Assembly (NCBI GenBank): GCA_017591395.1
Contig: WEDG01005196.1
Span: 1-64,000, forward strand
From: Schistocephalus solidus
Taxonomy: Eukaryota > Platyhelminthes > Cestoda > Diphyllobothriidea > Diphyllobothriidae
Direction: 5' to 3'
Length of the DNA stretch: 64,000 nt
The position numbers were made by a program, and so were the translations under genes. Shown here piece after piece: positions 10,290 to 21,800 of this stretch. Each line of letters starts with the position of its first letter. The stretch's first letter is position 1. A model generated the notes under the pieces. That model saw only the letters and a list, made by a program, of their open reading frames with translations. It was not told the origin of the DNA and did not search any database.

Positions 10290-13060
10290 AGGAAAATAAA
10301 AGGTTAATAGAATCAGTGTAAAGATAAATGTGCAGTCTCCGCTTGAATGCAGATAAACTAGTTAACGACCTTATTTCAATTGGCAAGTTATTCCAAAGGA
10401 AAAATATACCTAGAAGCCAAGAAGAGAGAGCGTTCACACGTGGAGCATGCAGGGGAGGTATAATTAGTGCAGAATCTTAGGTTATAAGGAAGCTTAACGG
10501 AGGTAATGACAGAAAGCTTGGGGAGAGTTGAACTATTATTTAGTCGGAAAAGGAGATAAAAGCCTGCTTCAAGTCTCCTGACCCAAAGAAATTTTAGCTT
10601 CCTTAGCTGGCATCTTGTTGAATAGGAAGTAGTTGAAAGAGTCGGAAATAGGAGTTTTTTGTGAAATGCCTTAAGATATTTTTAATTTTTGAACGGCTGG
10701 ATTCGTTAATTAAACCGAAGAAAGGACAGCAAAATTCAAGAATCGGAAGTACAAACATACGATAAAGTCTTAATTTGATTTCAGGGAGGTAGAAATTATA
10801 AGAAATAAAGCCACAAATCTGAGCAGCTTTGGCTGTAATTCTATCGGCATGAGACGAAGGATATTATTTATTGGTGTAGCTTAAGCCCAAGTCCTTGATG
10901 GAGGAACATTCAATCATAGGGCAACCTTCAAAGATAAGAGGTTGCGGCAGCCTTACAGGCCCAAAACTCATGTAGCGACACATAGTAGGTGAGAACTCCG
11001 TTAGCCATGTGGAGCTCCAGGCCGAAAGAGCGTCTAAGTCTGAATGAATTTGTTCTAGGCCCCGTTCGGTCGTAGAGTTAGAGAAGGAATACACGCAGTT
11101 GAGGTCATCAGCATAAATAAAAGATTGAGAATGTTAAACTATCGATGAAATATCATTTATATACAGTAAGAACAACAAAGGACCTAATACGGTACCTTGA
11201 AGGACACCACTAACAATGGGGAAGCACTTGAGTATGAGGACCCTACTAAAACCTTTTGCTTTCGATCATTAAAGTATGATCTAATAAAGTCAGTAAGGGG
11301 ACTACAAAATCCTATAGCTTCTAGTTTAGCTAGAAGTCGTCTTTAAGGCCATTTATCGAATGCCTTACTAAGATCAACATAGATCACTACTACAGAAAGA
11401 TGATCGTTACGAAGAGAGGTTAGTAGATTTAGAAAAGACATGTGGCAGGTTTCACAAGAGCGGTCCGGTAAGAAGCCATGTTGGAAAAATTTGATAATTT
11501 GATTGCTTATGCAAAAATCCGTGATTTGTTTTGCAATTAGTTTTTCGAAGAGTTTAGCAAGAGAGGGCGATTTAAGAACACTGCGATAGTTATTAATGTC
11601 CGAGCGGGAAACAGATTAAAAAACTGGTATTATAATAGAAGTATTCCAATAATAGGAAAATAAACCATTTTCTAGAAATACTGAGAATAACTTGCTTAGT
11701 AAAGTTGGAAAATCCCTTAACTGTTTAATAAGTGAGTTTGGAATGTTATCAGTTCCAACCGAATCTGCATTTTTTAGGTAAGCTTTTTCTTTTTGAATAC
11801 GTGAAGGCGAGAAATTATTGGTTGTTAGAAGTGAATTTGAAAGCAGAGGAATTGTGGGAGTGGGGCTAGTTTCAGTGGTAAAGTGGTTTGTCAAAAAACG
11901 AATTTAACAATTCTGCTTTGCCCAAATCGTCGGTAGCAAATGTTTTGTTACAGTCTAGTAAGGGCGGAGTTTCATTCGGACACTTAGCCGACGACCGAAC
12001 ATGGAAGATATGAGCAACAGATTTGGATGAATTGCCATCACTTAGTGCCCGAGACTCCCTACGCTTATCTCTCGCGAGCCTAATTTTCGATGCTTATTCA
12101 ACTATTTTTGCAATCCTTAAATGAACTGACAAAGAGCTTTTAGATGAATCTTTAAGTTGCTTTCGTAATTTTTTAAGTCTGTTCTGGAGAAAATGCGGAA
12201 CAGTAGAAGAAGCTGTATTTAAATTACAAATCTTAAACGTGATAAAAGCCTGAATTTTTTCTGTGAGGCTCTGCAATAGCTCACTGAAAAAGTTTGAATC
12301 GTTGATTGAGAATATGCTATGCCAATCTAGAGTGCGAACTAAATTTTTTTACTATTTCATGGTTTGTGTTTAGCAAAGTTGAGGTGATTGCGTTTAACCT
12401 CAGGCTTCGTAAGAAGGGGACTGGAATACACTTGTGATCACTTGTGAATAGATCACGATGGAAATTCATAAAGAGCGGGTGGACATCATTTGTAAAAATT
12501 AAATCTAAAATGTTGTCATTTCTAGTAACTGACCTGACCAGTTGGGAAATGTTCGCAAAGTTAAGAGTATCGACCAATTTCTAATGTTTAGGCGGAGAGG
12601 AATTTGCCTGCCAGTCAATGTCTGGCAGATTCACATCGCCAACGATTATTTTGACAGGAAATTGAGTGTTTGCAACTTTTTCCAATAGTTTACAGAGCTC
12701 GCTTTCATTGCCAGAATAGCGCAGCCAATTACCGCTTTTTTATTGTGCGGGAGGATGACTGAAGCAAAGCATACATTTCCAGAAAAAGGACGAAATGCTC
12801 AGCTGAAAAGGGAAATGCACAAGTAGATGACTTAATATAAAGGAGGCAACTACCGTTACGTTTTTCAGCGCGGTCTTGTCGGTATAAATTGAAATTATCT
12901 ATAGCAAGCGTCGAGTCAGAAATAAGAGAGTGAGCTCAGGATTCAGTGATGCACAGCCTATCTGGATCAAGCTCAAAGGTTACTGTTCTAAGCTCAGCCA
13001 TCTTATTAACAACTGATCTCTGATTGAGTGAAACTAACCTGCGCGTATTCCTGAGCTGCA
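10290..13060 (-). pseudogene. LINE-B ORF2 (endonuclease - reverse transcriptase), broken
   Basis: Endonuclease: RSVVNKMAELRTV near 13010, DPDRLCITES near 12955, VNLPDIDWQANSS near 12620, and FTSDHKC near 12440. Reverse transcriptase: VGTDNIPNSLIKQL near 11740, VDLSKAFDKW near 11360, SGVLQGTVLGPLLFLLYIND near 11160-11220 and YADDLN near 11098-11115, then a 76-codon stretch (10864-11094) whose translation is identical to the + copy. Stops at 11134-11136 and 10864-10866 match those of the + copy; other breaks are private. Confidence 0.85.
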
Positions 13061-13090
13061 GGTTACGCTCATCAGTAATTTTTAAATAGG

Positions 13091-13910
13091 CTAATTTGGT
13101 GGCGAAGAAGAAAACTGGATAGAAGAAACGAAAGGTGGGAAACAAAATTGCTCTGGTCTACAATTTGTCGAAATGCTACTGTTAAGAGAAATGAGATTAT
13201 TGCACAATGACATATTTGGATGTAAACCTTGGAAGTGAAGGCTATATTGTGGCGTTTGAAAGATAGGGGGGTGGCATAGAAATGAGATTTTGAGGGAAGT
13301 TAGCATAAATTGGCGGAAAACGTGCATTTAAAAAAGGAATAAATGATTTTGAAAAACTGGTAACATAATTAGAAGCGTTAATTATTTTGGGATTTCTGAC
13401 ACTTTTTGGGTTGGGAAAGATGCTAACGTTAGCGTTCGCAGCTGTAGTAGATGCTGAGGGGTTAGCAGGTTTTCCATCGGTAATGACATTGCTGAGTTTA
13501 ATGCCTGGATAAGCCAATGATTCAGATTTACTAGGAGTTTTCTTAGGTTTAGTAGATTTTGCAGCTATAGCAGGCATGGTTTGCTTGGGATGAGAAAGAA
13601 GTGGCGTTGACACAATTTCACTCAAACCAGGAACAATTTTAACGGGTGAAGATTCAGATGGATTCGAAATTCCTGTCGATTCGGAGGGCCGTGGGCTTGC
13701 ATTAGCCGGAGGACAAACCTCTGAGATAATTTTTGGTATTGAAGGTGTAGACCAAGGCAACTTGTTTGATAATGAGGGTGAAACACGCCCTTTCATTCAA
13801 GTTTTATCCCTACAGATTGACCACTTGTTTTTTTTAAATAGTGAGCTGAGTGCTCATGCTTAGAGAAAATGAGGTCAACTTCAATCGCTGAAAAACGTTT
13901 GACCAGAATT
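13091..13910 (-). pseudogene. LINE-B ORF1
   Basis: The N-terminal piece (about 13800-13910) reads ILVKRFSAIEVDLIF, homologous to the IEVDSIF block of LINE-B'. A 184-codon open stretch (13242-13796) follows. It is rich in proline, serine and lysine with SESTGISNPSESSPVK-type low complexity, then STTAANANVS and NASNYVTSF. The last part continues in another frame to about 13091. I would guess an RNA-binding ORF1 protein; only position and family comparison support this. Confidence 0.55.
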
Positions 13911-13919
13911 GGCGGAAAG

Positions 13920-14712
13920 GAGAGCAGAAAGGACAACGGCTCAATTACAAAAAGAGTTTTTTATTCAAAACACCGAAACCTGATCTACCAACAACGCTGT
14001 GAGCTTACAAGACTTAACGCGTTGTGGCTTCACAGATTACGGAAGGGACTATTTTAACTGTTTAAACTTGTAAACAGTCGTACATTTAACCCCCTTACAT
14101 CTCTGAGGCACCTCGACCACTCTCGGCGCACCAGTCATCGAGATTTATTTTTATTTCTTCCTTTGGCACGCACAGTTAGATACCGACAGTTTTTTCGGTA
14201 AACGCTATAGCAATCTGGAATAAGCTACCTAGAAGTATCAAAATTCAGCAAAACTATCCCTTGTTTACGCGAACTATCACTAGTTTTCTACATTCATGAG
14301 ACCTCCCAAAACTTTTGGGGGCTGACTCTGTGGAAGCTCTCTTCGGTTCTGATAGCGCTCACGGACTCTGAATCCTGTGCCGGATTTCATGCTCAGGGCA
14401 TATTGCTGGCTCTGCAGACCTCAATCGGCTTATTTCTCAGTCGATAGTGAACAGCCGCTAGCCGACATACCTGCTAGTGCAGAATGCCGGATCCGTAACA
14501 CTGAATGGAGAGGTTCTTCACCGGGCACCTGTGGGAATTCGTCCCTGTCCAGAACTTTAATTACTCAATAAGCTGCAGTTTTTTCTCCTGAAAACACATG
14601 AAACAACGATCAGAAGTTTTTTTCACTGTCAGCTTGAACCTCTACTGTATATATTTTTTGACCTTGCCTGTAAACTGTCAATAAACAAATAAAATAAATA
14701 AAATAAAAGTGC
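13920..14712 (+). mobile_element. LINE-C, + strand copy, strongly 5'-truncated
   Basis: It begins in the last part of the reverse transcriptase (KRVFYSKHRNLIYQQRCEL, then LNALWLHRLRKGLF near 14000-14055) and continues through a 0.6 kb 3' region to CAATAAACAAATAAAAT near 14700. The minus-strand copy at 15307-16850 matches it, so the two face each other tail to tail with about 600 bp between. Inserted at the 5' edge of the minus-strand LINE-B. Confidence 0.75.
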
Positions 14713-15225
14713 GTACAAAGAAACGAAACGTCCTTATTAATCATTTGTTAGTTGCCCTTATAGGATTAAATCATACAAAATAGAAATCGACCCGAAATGA
14801 CCTAGATGAAATGAATCCGAAGCAAAGTGATTATCAGCCGAAAGAATGACTGCCATGTTCAACAGCCATTTTTTGTGTAAAAGATTTAAAATTCACTTTG
14901 AATATTGAAGCATGAACTAAATTGCACGTAATGGGAACCTGGGCTTGATGAAAGATCAAAACAAAGTAACCGAAATCTTTCTGCTGGATTTTGTTTAAAA
15001 AAGAGGAAGTACCCTCATACCCATGCCACTTATGATAGTCATTTCGCAAACTATATTGCCTTTCCAGTGGACAAAGATGTAATATGTACCTCAACGTTTT
15101 ACATGGACCAATCAATATAATTTTTAATCAAATGAATTTGCTTGCAGCGCCAGAAATCAAAGAAAGTTATAAGATACTTATAGCATTGCATATTCTGAGG
15201 GTTAGGGGCATAGCCATTGTTGACC
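14713..15225. other. spacer between two LINE-C copies; nothing recognised
   Basis: About 500 bp of moderately AT-rich sequence between the tail of the + LINE-C and a tRNA-like segment. A 93-codon minus-strand open frame (14834-15115) has no motif I recognise. Confidence 0.4.
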
Positions 15226-15306
15226 GTATATCAATATGTGGCACTGCCGAGGCTCGAACCAGTGCACAAACGTGTGGGAAACGATGGTGATACCATTGAG
15301 TCTATT
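15226..15306 (-). repeat. tRNA-like segment, possible SINE head
   Basis: Read on the minus strand it has an A-box-like TAGACTCAATGGT followed about 40 bases later by a B-box-like GGTTCGAGCC, the spacing of an internal RNA polymerase III promoter. It lies directly next to the A-rich tail of the minus-strand LINE-C. I cannot fold a full cloverleaf, so a tRNA-derived SINE fragment is more likely than a functional tRNA gene. Confidence 0.35.
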
Positions 15307-16850
15307 TTATTTTTATTTTTATTTATTTATTTATTGCCAGTTTGACAGGCAAGGTCAAAAAAATATATATATACAGTAGAGGGTCAAGCTGACAGTGAAA
15401 AAAACTCCTGATCGTTGTTTCATGTGTTTTCAGGAGAAAAAACTGCAGCTTATTGAGTAATTAAAGTTCTGGACAGGGACGCATTCACACAGGTGCCCGG
15501 TGAAGAACCTCTCCATTCAGTGTTACGGATCCGGTATTCTGCACCAGCAGGTATTTCGGCGAGCGGCTGTTCGCTGTCGACTGAGAAATAAGCCGATTGA
15601 GGTCTGCAGAGCCAGTAAGTTTTTCCCCTCAGCATGAAGACTGGCACAGGATTCAGAGTCCGTGAACGCCATCAGAACCGAAGAGAGCTTCCACAGAGTC
15701 AGCACCCAAAAGTTTTGGAAGGTGTCCTGAATGTAGAAAACTAGTGACAGTTCGCGTAAACAAGGGATAGTTTTGCTGAATTTTGATACTTCTAGGTAGC
15801 TTATTCCAGATTGCTATAGCGTTTACCGAAAAAACTGTCGGTATCTAACTGTGCGTGCCAAAGGAAGAAATAAAAATACATCTCGATGACTGGTGCGCCG
15901 AGAGTGGTCGAGGTGCCTAAGAGATGTAAGGGGGTTAAATATACGACTGTTTAGTAGTTAAAACAGTAAAAATAGTCCCTTCTGTAATCTACGAAGCCAT
16001 AGCGGGTCAAGGCTTGTTAGCTCACAGCGTTGTTGGTAGGACACGTTTCGGTGATCTGAATAGAAAACGCTTTTTGTAAAGAAGTGCTGGACTGATTCTA
16101 TCTTCTTTCGTTCACTAGCGTGCAGAAGACTAAATAGAAACGAGCAGTATTCCAGACTAGGTCTGACATACATTTTATAGATGCTGATTCTAATTTTGAC
16201 GGTTTTAAAATTTCTGAGAATAAACCCAATAGTTTGGCGTGCTTTCGAGACAATCAGGGCGCAGTGCTCTGACAGATTAAGACTACTAGAGTATGATATG
16301 CCCAGATCCTTTATAACCCCGGGCACGTTTTGATCGTGACCGTCTATGCTTAGGTGGGGCTGATGGTTGTCGCCAATAACCATAACGGAGCACTTTTGCC
16401 AAGAAAGTGAGAGGCGCCATGTGCGACACCACTGAGCGAAGACCTGAAGATCCGTTTTTAAGAGCTCAGGCACGATGTTGCGATCAATCGGTTTATATCG
16501 ATAGGCAACTTTTAAATCGTCAGCGTACAGAAAGGGCCGACCATACTGAAATCAATCAGGAACATCGTTGACAAAGAGGCAAAATAGAAGCGGGCCGAGC
16601 ACGCTGCCCTGAATAACTCCGCTCCTCACATGCGTGGAGTTGGAGATAACATCAGAAATTTTAACCCGTTGTGCGCGAGCATTCAAATAGGAAAATATTA
16701 AGTTCAGAAGCTTGTTACCTATGCCGAAGGAGGCAAGTTTCAGCAGTAGGAGATCATGGTCAACACGATCAAAAGCCTTAGTGAAATCGAAGTAACCGGT
16801 GTAAATTGCAAAACCGCTGTCTCTAGATTGCCACACCAGTTCCTATTCAT
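15307..16850 (-). mobile_element. LINE-C, minus-strand copy
   Basis: A 1.5 kb 5'-truncated CR1/Jockey-group LINE. The 3' end is an A/T-rich tail (15307-15345) preceded by the family-specific CAGTTTACAGG-like block and a TATATA run. The upstream end stops abruptly inside the reverse transcriptase at about 16850. Together with the + copy it forms an inverted pair. Confidence 0.85.
15958..16836 (-). pseudogene. LINE-C reverse transcriptase fragment
   Basis: Two open pieces make up most of the palm and thumb. The first (16552-16836) reads GYFDFTKAFDRVDHDLLLLK and SGVIQGSVLGPLLFCLFVND. The second (15958-16473) continues with LQVFAQWCRTWRLSLSWQKC, VIKDLGISYSS, RPSLEYCSFLF and YQQRCELTSLDPLWLRRLQ. 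Between them, near 16490-16550, a YADDLK active site lies across a frame break. No endonuclease is present. Confidence 0.85.
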
Positions 16851-18550
16851 GAGAAAACGTCGTCATTATAACTTAAAGAAAGTCATCAGATATATTAAAC
16901 CACCTTAAAAAATTATTATTTTATCTGCAGCAGAGAGCACAAAATCAGCGTTGTTTATTTTCGTGATGTTATACGTCAGTGTCATATGGTTTCCAGAAAA
17001 AATTATTGTAAAAATATCCGCTTGTTTACTTTTTCGCATGTGTACTTTGACGATCTGCATCGACTTACTGGTAATAGTTGTTCATTCATTTCTTCACATT
17101 TTCCTATATCCAAGTTAATTTAATGCTCCGGTTCTTGGTGTCACATCCCTGTGCGATCGATTAAGTTAGTCTACTAAATGCCCCTTCGTTATCTTCAATA
17201 ACAATATCTCTGTGGAGCACTGAAGATTTGTTTCAGATTTTCATAAACATAGATGGATTTCGGCGAGGCATTCAGACATTTAGTAGTCCCAGGTTTGCAG
17301 TAAAATTCTTCTTGTTTATGTCTCTGAATCTTGAATTCAAAAATAACCGCGCATTATAACTCATTTTTACAGCGGAGTGGCTCTAAACCTATGTTCCCTT
17401 TCTGTCGGACACGATATAGTTTTTCGCGCGGTTGCTTTTTATCGTTTTCATATTTAGTTTTCTAGCAGGCCTAATTTTGTCTTGCTGCTTGGATGAAGTA
17501 CCAGTTGATTTCAGGGAAATACAATGTCCTTATTAGGTCAATTCTATTCACTATATCTGGCTTATGTGTAGATATATTTTCTCTCAGCTTTTTATAGAAA
17601 TATATGAACGCCTGTTGTTTGCCTGATCCTTCGAACTTGCGGTTTTCTAGAAAGCACTATTTTTTTCATAATACTATCCATTCTGCTTTTAATATATTTT
17701 CATATCTGCGCTCTTGATAATGAGCATGTTCACTGCCACTAATTGACTCCGAGCGGAACCTAAGACCACTTCTGCCCAGTTCATTAAGATTTGCGAGTAG
17801 CATACAGGAATACAACTGCATTATCTTCGTTGACGATAGCGTGACATTGTGTTTCATGGTCACTTACTCGTATTTTTTTTATGGCTTTTCAGTGCGCTCT
17901 AATTGGTTCATGGTTCTAAGCTTTGTATCATACCACGCAGGCTCCATGAATTAAATCTTTTTTTCCTGAAATCTGCTTGAAGACTGCGGTGAATTTTTGT
18001 TCTATCGCAAGCCTATTTTCTGTCGTTAATATCAACGCTGAAGGCAATGGTAGAGTTGAATTTGACTACAGCTCATGGTTACCTGGAGTGCTCAATCTGT
18101 AGCTTAGCTGTCAAGAGCACTTAAAGAACAATTTAACGTCGCTCAGAAGTTTAGAATACCAGCATTTATGTATCTGCTACATTCTTCCCTTTGTGTCGCT
18201 CACAAAGTTGTCAACCCTCTCACAGTAATACGGATCGTGTGTGACATCTCCTGCCAAACATTAAACGGCCTCTTTTCGCTTGTTGATTTTCAGCTAGATA
18301 AAAAGATCCTGACGCCATGCTATTTTTTAAAAAAAGATTTCATTAATTTTTTAACCCTCTTAAGCGTATTTTCCCATCTAAATCCCCATAACATTACAGC
18401 TAGCACTTCCCGTGTGGCTGCTTCGATCAATATGACTTTCAGATGTTTAACTTTAAATAACCGGCCGTTACTCCTAATCTTTGTTGAATACGCTAAGAAA
18501 TCTGGAGAAACCTCGAGATTAAGTTTTCATTGGATTGTTTATTAAAACCT
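16851..18550. other. upstream region of SMC4; no gene recognised
   Basis: About 1.7 kb, AT-rich, without retroelement motifs on either strand. Open frames of 65 to 125 codons (for example 18168-18545) have no recognisable domain. The SMC4 promoter presumably lies here, but I see no convincing core element. Confidence 0.4.
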
Positions 18551-18574
18551 TTCGTTTTTGGTTTTTGTTTTTAG
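18551..18574 (+). promoter_or_regulatory. candidate spliced-leader or 5'UTR splice acceptor
   Basis: A run of mostly T ends in TTTTTAG at 18574, followed by GAGTCTGAGCGG and, 29 bases later, the SMC4 ATG at 18604. The strength of the tract and its distance from the start fit either spliced-leader trans-splicing, which flatworms use on many messages, or a cis-spliced 5'UTR intron whose donor lies upstream. Confidence 0.4.
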
Positions 18575-18603
18575 GAGTCTGAGCGGATCACATCTTTGTG
18601 AGC

Positions 18604-18817
18604 ATGGAACAACCTATGAGTATACCCGTTTATACGGACGAGGAATTACTCAGCAATTGTCCCCCCGTAGAGATACCTCCACCAGAAATCCCACTTCACT
18701 TAGCAGATAACACCGGTTCACGTCTGTTGATATCTAAGATCGTGTGTGAAAATTTCAAGTCTTATGGCGGAAAACGCATTTTGGGACCCTTCCACAAGAA
18801 CTTCACATGCATAATCG
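18604..18817 (+). CDS. SMC4: SMC4 exon 1
   Basis: Residues 1-71 plus one base. The ATG at 18604 is chosen because it is the first in-frame ATG after the splice-acceptor-like site and starts a typical SMC4 leader. [20 protein letters not shown] is the N-terminal ATPase beta strand region. The donor GTTAAC opens a 43-base intron. The exon ends inside the first glycine of Walker A. Confidence 0.9.
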
Positions 18818-21800
18818 GTTAACTTTGTTTTTTACCATTAACGCATGATGCTCTCTCCAGGTCCTAACGGCAGTGGAAAAAGCAACGTTATTGATGCTCT
18901 TTTGTTTCGTGTTTGGCTTCCGGGCCTCGAAAGTGCGGTCTAAAAAACTCAGCAGTTTGATCCATAACAGCGACCGACTCCCGAGCGTTGACTTTTGTCA
19001 GGTCTCCGTCTATTTTCAACGCATCATCGACACAGGTCAGGGAGTAAGTGATTTTGAGGTATGTCGGACCGCGGTCGTTGAACTGAGTTTTCCTTCACTC
19101 ACTATAATTTTTTTGCCCAGGCGTTCTTGGACATTCAGTTTAATGTAGGTGTATTTTTCAGTCGTTTTATTAGATGTGCGGACTGAAAAAAACTCGAACG
19201 CCGGATGTTGGGAATAAAATAAACTGGCGTATATTATTTACAGAGTCGCTTTGCTATGTAATCTCGAATAACTGCCTACTGTCCTTGTATAGAATGCGCT
19301 CACTTCTACATCCTTCACGGTATTAGCATCAGTCAACCTCTAGTTTGAGATGCTGCTTTAGGAAGTCAAACAGTATCTTTGTTAACAGGTTGGTGGCCAT
19401 TTGGACGTTCATTCAAATGCTCTGTTTATTAACTTAATTTTAACGAATTGGGTCGTACTTCTAGGTAATTTCAGATCAAGTGTATTAAGGTCTTCACTTG
19501 TTGCTATCTATGTGGATTGGCATCGCTGCTTTGGGCGCTTGGATACTAATTCCCGCCCATACATTTTACAAAATGCAACCGTCATGTCTCCCAATATAGA
19601 ATATTACGTTTGCACCTGATACCCGCTAGAAAAAGGACCAAAATGACGGTTTCTTCGATTTTTTAATCGATGCTTTTTGTTATTGCATATTACTAACCAG
19701 TCCCGGTCACGAATGGAAAAAAATTGCGTTCTAACTGTCAAATGCGTTATTGCCTCTTGTTGGTCCTTTATAAAATGGAATCTGCTCCTTAACGCGCTTT
19801 AGGTGGTTACAGGCAGCGAGTTTGTGGTTTCTCGCAAGGCCTTCAAGGACAATTCTAACGCCTACTACATCAACGAAAGCCGTGCTGGTTTCCGTGACGT
19901 TACTAGCCTTTTGCGTCAACACGGAATCGATCTAGATCACAATCGTTTCCTCATACTCCAGGGTGAGGTGGAGCAGATTTCGTTGATGAAGCCAAAGGCG
20001 GCCACGGAATATGAAACCGGTTTCCTCGAGTATCTCGAGGTAAGTAATTAGAATTGCCTCCTGTTCATTCTGTTATTTCTGTCTTACGCGAGGTATTGTT
20101 ACGTGCCCAGAATGCGTTAGCCACAACCCAGGAGGGAAAGGAAGACGTTGGTATGTACCGTATACTAATAAACTAAGTACAGTGAGAAACTATGGACAAC
20201 GGAAAACCTAGGTACAAAAATAATGTAAGTCCGAAGTTTGACTGTCCAGCGGAGATCCAGGACGAACGAAAGACAGTTTGCAATGAGGATTCCTGATTTT
20301 TAAGCTCGTCCGAAAACGGGGCTCTTGGATTTCATTACTCTCCCATATTTATAACATCTCCATTGACAAGGTCGGATCTCATCGGCGATGATTGGTTGAG
20401 ATGCATTGGGGAAGTGAGATTAAACAAACTTAGCTAGGTTTATTTTCCTTTTATTAACCTTTAAACTATATTATGTTATAAAACTTTATAAGAAACCAAA
20501 ATCATGTTTAAGTGCTGGACGTATAAATAGGATGAAGCATCGCGCGCGCGCTCCTTATCGGGCGCGTTTCCCAGAAGTTTTTACGGGTGCGTGTGATTCT
20601 AGAAATTTCTACCAGGAACACGTGGTTAGAACCTTCTACAATATCTTTTCCTAATTTTGCCTTCCCTGCGCCAAAAACACAGGACATCATCGGGTCGAGT
20701 CGTTTTAAGAAACCACTTGCAATCCTCGCGGACAGAATTGAGCGCCTGAAAGACATTCGATTGGAGAAGCTAGCACGTGTAAAGGCCGTGGAGAAGGAGA
20801 AGAATGAGCTGGAAGTGGTTCGTGATGAGGCCATGGCGTACCTTCGTCTCATGAACAAGGTGATACGCGTGAAAAACGTCATTTTTCAACAGAATCAGAA
20901 ACGCGAACTAAAGCACGAGGCTGAACTAAAGCAGCAATTAACCAGCGTGGATGCTGAACTTGAGGTTAGTTACTCTGCCTGTTCAGAATGCCTTGCGAAC
21001 GCGAATTATTACAGTTTGTAACAACAGTGTCTGCGTGCAGACGGTAAATCGCTTGACGTCCGTCCGAGAACCGATATATCGGTCTGTTTTTTTCTTGCTA
21101 CCTGTATATAGATCCTGACTGCCCGATTGAAAGAGCTCAATTCCCAACTCACTGCCCTCAGAGCCGACCGAGAAGCCCAGAATCGACAGGCGTCCTGTCT
21201 ACAAGAACGTCACCGTGACGCTAAGGAGCGCTTCGCCCGTTTTGAGGCCGAGGACAGCCGGGTGCGTGATGAGCATGCTCACCTCAAAAGTCAGGGCAAG
21301 AAAACGCTGAAAGCTCTGCAGGCCGAGCGCAAAAAACTGGAGGAAATTCGAAGTCTGCCGGGCGAGGCTGAGGGTCGTCGAATTACACTACAGAATCAGC
21401 TGGCTGAACTAGAGAAGGCCAAGACACTGCATGAGAACACCTACAAGGAGACGATGGCAATCCTCGCGCAGGAGACAGAACCCTTGCGAAAGAAAGTTGA
21501 GGCTGCTGAGGCGGCCCTGGCGCCGATCCAGAAGGTGGCTGATGAGGCCGCCAGTCGACTGGCTTTGGCTCAACAGGAGCTCGACCTGGCCATGTCCGCC
21601 TACAGGCGCGAGGAGGAACGCGTAGCTAAAGCACGCGAGGGTGCTGCTGCCGCCAGGCACCGGCTGGCTGAGCGGGAGAGTCAAGTGCTGAAAACGGAGC
21701 AGCAGCTCGAGCGCGGGTCAACTTCCTCCGCCAATTCCGGCCGTCGTCGTTCGAAAACTGGTAGCGCTGATGCCTGCCTGAGAGAGGCTCTGCAAACCTC

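Larger units (their letters stand above)
9640..13918 (-). mobile_element. LINE-B, minus-strand copy, longest in the window
   Basis: About 4.3 kb with ORF1, endonuclease, reverse transcriptase and 3' region, ending at the GAATTTATATTTGGTTAGCAC boundary near 9640. It runs opposite to the + copy at 2481-6350 and is roughly 10% diverged from it by eye, except for a tract at 10713-11331 that is almost identical. The 5' end is cut near 13918 where a + strand LINE-C begins. Stops and shifts make it inactive. Confidence 0.85.

Noticed and set aside
18168..18545. 125-codon + frame as a possible upstream SMC4 exon or separate gene
   Set aside because: No domain, no SMC4 homology, and the conserved N-terminus is complete from the ATG at 18604.
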